The translations under genes were made by a program, and so were the position numbers. Below are positions 13,000 through 13,015 of a DNA stretch of 13,015 nucleotides, piece after piece. The stretch comes from Thermococcus sp. (GTDB lineage: Archaea; Methanobacteriota_B; Thermococci; Thermococcales; Thermococcaceae), in assembly GCA_021160985.1 (NCBI GenBank), contig JAGHBN010000100.1, positions 1 through 13,015 on the forward strand, given 5' to 3'. A model generated the notes under the pieces. It did not search any database. It saw only the letters and a list, made by a program, of their open reading frames with translations, and was not told the origin of the DNA. Position 1 is the stretch's first letter; each line of letters opens with the position of its first letter.

Positions 13000-13015
13000 A
13001 TGGTGAGAGTTATGC
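13000..13015 (+). CDS. Start of a further gene, cut by the window edge
   Basis: Two in-frame ATG codons occur at 13000 and 13012. GGTGAG at 13002-13007 is a good ribosome binding site for the second, while the TATA-like box at 12969-12980 would allow a leaderless start at the first. Only one to five codons are visible, so nothing can be said about the product. Its position after hsdM/hsdS makes hsdR a candidate, but this is a guess. Confidence 0.4.

Overview
The window looks like chromosomal DNA of a hyperthermophilic archaeon of the Thermococcales, most likely Thermococcus. The main reasons are a tungsten enzyme closely matching the formaldehyde ferredoxin oxidoreductase I remember from Pyrococcus furiosus, a wybutosine enzyme of the Pyrococcus/Thermococcus type (Taw2), a small histone-fold protein, a 12-nt double-guide C/D box sRNA, strong GGTGA/GGAGG ribosome binding sites, archaeal TATA boxes, and fairly GC-rich coding DNA. 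These identifications come from memory and motif reading, not from a search.

Layout. (1) Positions 1-947, minus: 3' truncated (cut by the window edge) 2,3-diphosphoglycerate synthetase-like gene. (2) 1199-1378, plus: 59-aa histone-fold protein that stops before helix 3. (3) 1438-2317, plus: metallo-beta-lactamase-fold hydrolase broken by a +1 shift in a C7 run. (4) 2321-3602, minus: AAA ATPase with DUF4143 C-terminus, broken by a +1 shift in an A7/T7 run; its promoter is preceded by three palindromes spaced exactly 33 bp (3632-3730). (5) 3727-4362, minus: Cas4-like Fe-S nuclease. (6) 4418-4470, minus: an sRNA with full C/D'/C'/D architecture. (7) 4521-4862, minus: unknown 113-aa protein, divergent from (8) taw2 at 4979-5818. 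(9) 5827-5973, minus: 48-aa Cys-rich protein. (10) 6155-8020, plus: FOR tungsten oxidoreductase, followed by (11) a MoaD-type sulfur carrier at 8083-8313. (12) 8394-12849, plus: a type I modification operon, hsdM - small basic protein - PIN nuclease - membrane protein - hsdS - tail-anchored helical protein. (13) A further gene starts at 13000/13012 and runs off the window.

Functional links. FOR needs a tungstopterin cofactor, and the MoaD-like protein beside it is the type of sulfur carrier that builds the pterin dithiolene. The hsdM-to-12849 cluster is the most unusual part: the usual M-S pair of a type I restriction-modification system is split by three extra genes (a basic peptide, a PIN RNase and a membrane protein), followed by a second membrane-anchored protein, with no hsdR visible. 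From about 10.2 kb onward the DNA is visibly richer in A+T than the housekeeping genes, which suggests an acquired or fast-evolving defence module.

There is no gene-free stretch longer than 300 bases. The longest is 948-1198, which holds two divergent promoters and one A/T hairpin. No rRNA, tRNA, CRISPR array or insertion sequence was seen.
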